64,000 bases of DNA from Arbacia lixula (Eukaryota > Echinodermata > Echinoidea > Arbacioida > Arbaciidae). The stretch lies in contig OZ022576.1 in NCBI GenBank assembly GCA_963669155.1, positions 14,677,482 to 14,741,481 on the forward strand. Reading direction: 5' to 3'. The notes under the pieces were generated by a model that did not search any database, was not told where the DNA came from, and saw only the letters and a program-made list of their open reading frames with translations. This document shows, one piece after another, positions 63,447 through 64,000 of this stretch (its first letter is position 1; each line of letters opens with the position of its first letter). The position numbers and the translations under genes were made by a program.

Positions 63447-63616
63447 GTTTGAAGTTTGAGAAAAACATGGATAAATTCCTGGTTCGAGCGGCTTTACGGG
63501 AAGCCGAAAACTTCTTTGCTTTAGTCGTACCGCTAATGAACGGGTCATTAGATACTGATCCCCTGTTGTTTCCGCTCGAACCAGGAATTTATCCATGTTC
63601 TTCTCTAACTTCAAAG
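63447..63616. repeat. 170-bp palindromic element
   Basis: Arms of 45 bp (63447-63491 and 63572-63616) differ at only a few positions; the inner end is ATTCCTGGTTCGAGCGG and its complement. An 80-bp unpaired centre contains TTAGTCGTACCGCTAATG. Confidence 0.8.
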
Positions 63617-63758
63617 CTCGCGACGGAAGCATTCATTATTCATGTATCGCGTATGCTTTGCATACATGTACACAGTACACGTACGATCATATGCATGGCC
63701 GACTGGCCGTCTAGCCCAGCGCCTAGGCCTAGCTAGGTATGCACTATGCATTCGTATG

Positions 63759-63916
63759 GGGCGCGCGCGCATGGAAGAAACTATGAAAAGCCGTTCCCGC
63801 CAAAACGCGTGCCAAAACTATACGCGTGCAAGTCAGAACGTACGTGTATGGTTTTGGCACGCATTATGGCGGGAACGGCTTACCATAGATATCGGGCGCG
63901 CGCGCATGGAAGAAAC
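63759..63916. mobile_element. Small fold-back insertion flanked by a 23-bp direct repeat
   Basis: A hairpin (arms AAGCCGTTCCCGCC 63788-63801 and GGCGGGAACGGCTT 63868-63881, inner arms GCGTGCCAAAAC and GTTTTGGCACGC) lies between two identical 23-base copies (63759-63781 and 63894-63916) of a GC-rich sequence ending ATGGAAGAAAC. The homologous place at about 40466-40491 has only one copy and no hairpin. Confidence 0.65.
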
Positions 63917-64000
63917 GCTCCACATGCGAAGGATACTGCACTACACACAGCATGCATTCAGCAGTACAGTGAGTTGGTGAAACATGCTGTGTTTGCTTGC

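Larger units (their letters stand above)
42980..64000. other. ATXN7 intron 3 (start; runs past the window end)
   Basis: No SCA7-domain exon or other coding exon is found to the window end. The intron holds two giant ATC arrays, the 157-bp satellite element, MITEs, palindromes and a tRNA-like SINE candidate. In 49960-52760, 53970-56150, 58940-60590 and 61200-62330 I see no recognisable element beyond short AC/AT-rich patches. Confidence 0.65.
62330..64000 (+). repeat. GGGGGCTAC-family repeat, copy 2 (cut by window end)
   Basis: The 5' tandem array has units of TTTCCAGGGCTACTTTTTCA type (62335-62425). GCGCGTACGCAGGATTTT and several poly-G tracts follow (62508-62760). Then come three palindromic insertions, and finally sequence matching 40390-40640 (ACTATGCATTCGTATGG, GAAGAAAC, AGTGAGTTGGTGAAAC). 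The window ends inside it. Confidence 0.45.

Overview
The window looks like AT-rich nuclear DNA of an intron-rich marine invertebrate, most likely a non-vertebrate deuterostome such as an echinoderm or hemichordate. That rests on two chromatin genes that read like their human homologues, on CR1/L2-type and L1-type retrotransposon remains, and on satellite-bearing elements of a kind I associate with marine invertebrate genomes. The phylum is an inference; no search was run.

Layout. (1) 1-14285, + strand: the last ten coding exons of a KDM5 histone H3K4 demethylase (PLU-1 region, PHD2, PHD3, and an unusually long disordered C-terminal tail). Splice phases join cleanly into 1455 codons plus a stop. 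Four introns each carry one sense-strand copy of a ~165-nt sequence with the hairpin-H box-hairpin-ACA layout of an H/ACA snoRNA. (2) 14286 to ~17570: 3'UTR and flank with several AATAAA signals. (3) ~17570-22212: intergenic, with a 5'-truncated CR1/L2-like reverse transcriptase and a large TATC microsatellite. (4) 22213-64000, + strand: the first three coding exons of an ataxin-7 (ATXN7, SAGA deubiquitinase module) homologue, at 22213-22303, 22429-22530 and 42863-42979, separated by a ~20 kb intron 2 and followed by an intron 3 that runs out of the window. Nearly all of 22.5-64 kb is therefore intronic.

The introns are filled with repeats: three copies of a satellite-bearing element with TATGCCTCCGCC termini, a Helitron-like 3' hairpin and many AGGTCA direct repeats; a second element with TGTCTCGCCCAC termini and a 157-bp array with a four-unit higher-order structure; a pair of TTAA-flanked MITEs in inverted orientation; three TA-flanked fold-back elements; three ~240-bp MITEs; an L1-like ORF1 pseudogene; a tRNA-like SINE candidate; several long palindromes; and two giant ATC/CAC trinucleotide arrays. 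Most long reading frames from 43 to 58 kb are products of these arrays.

Both genes act on chromatin: KDM5 removes H3K4 methylation, and ATXN7 anchors the SAGA deubiquitinase module. They lie in tandem with about 4.7 kb between them. No functional link beyond this is visible.
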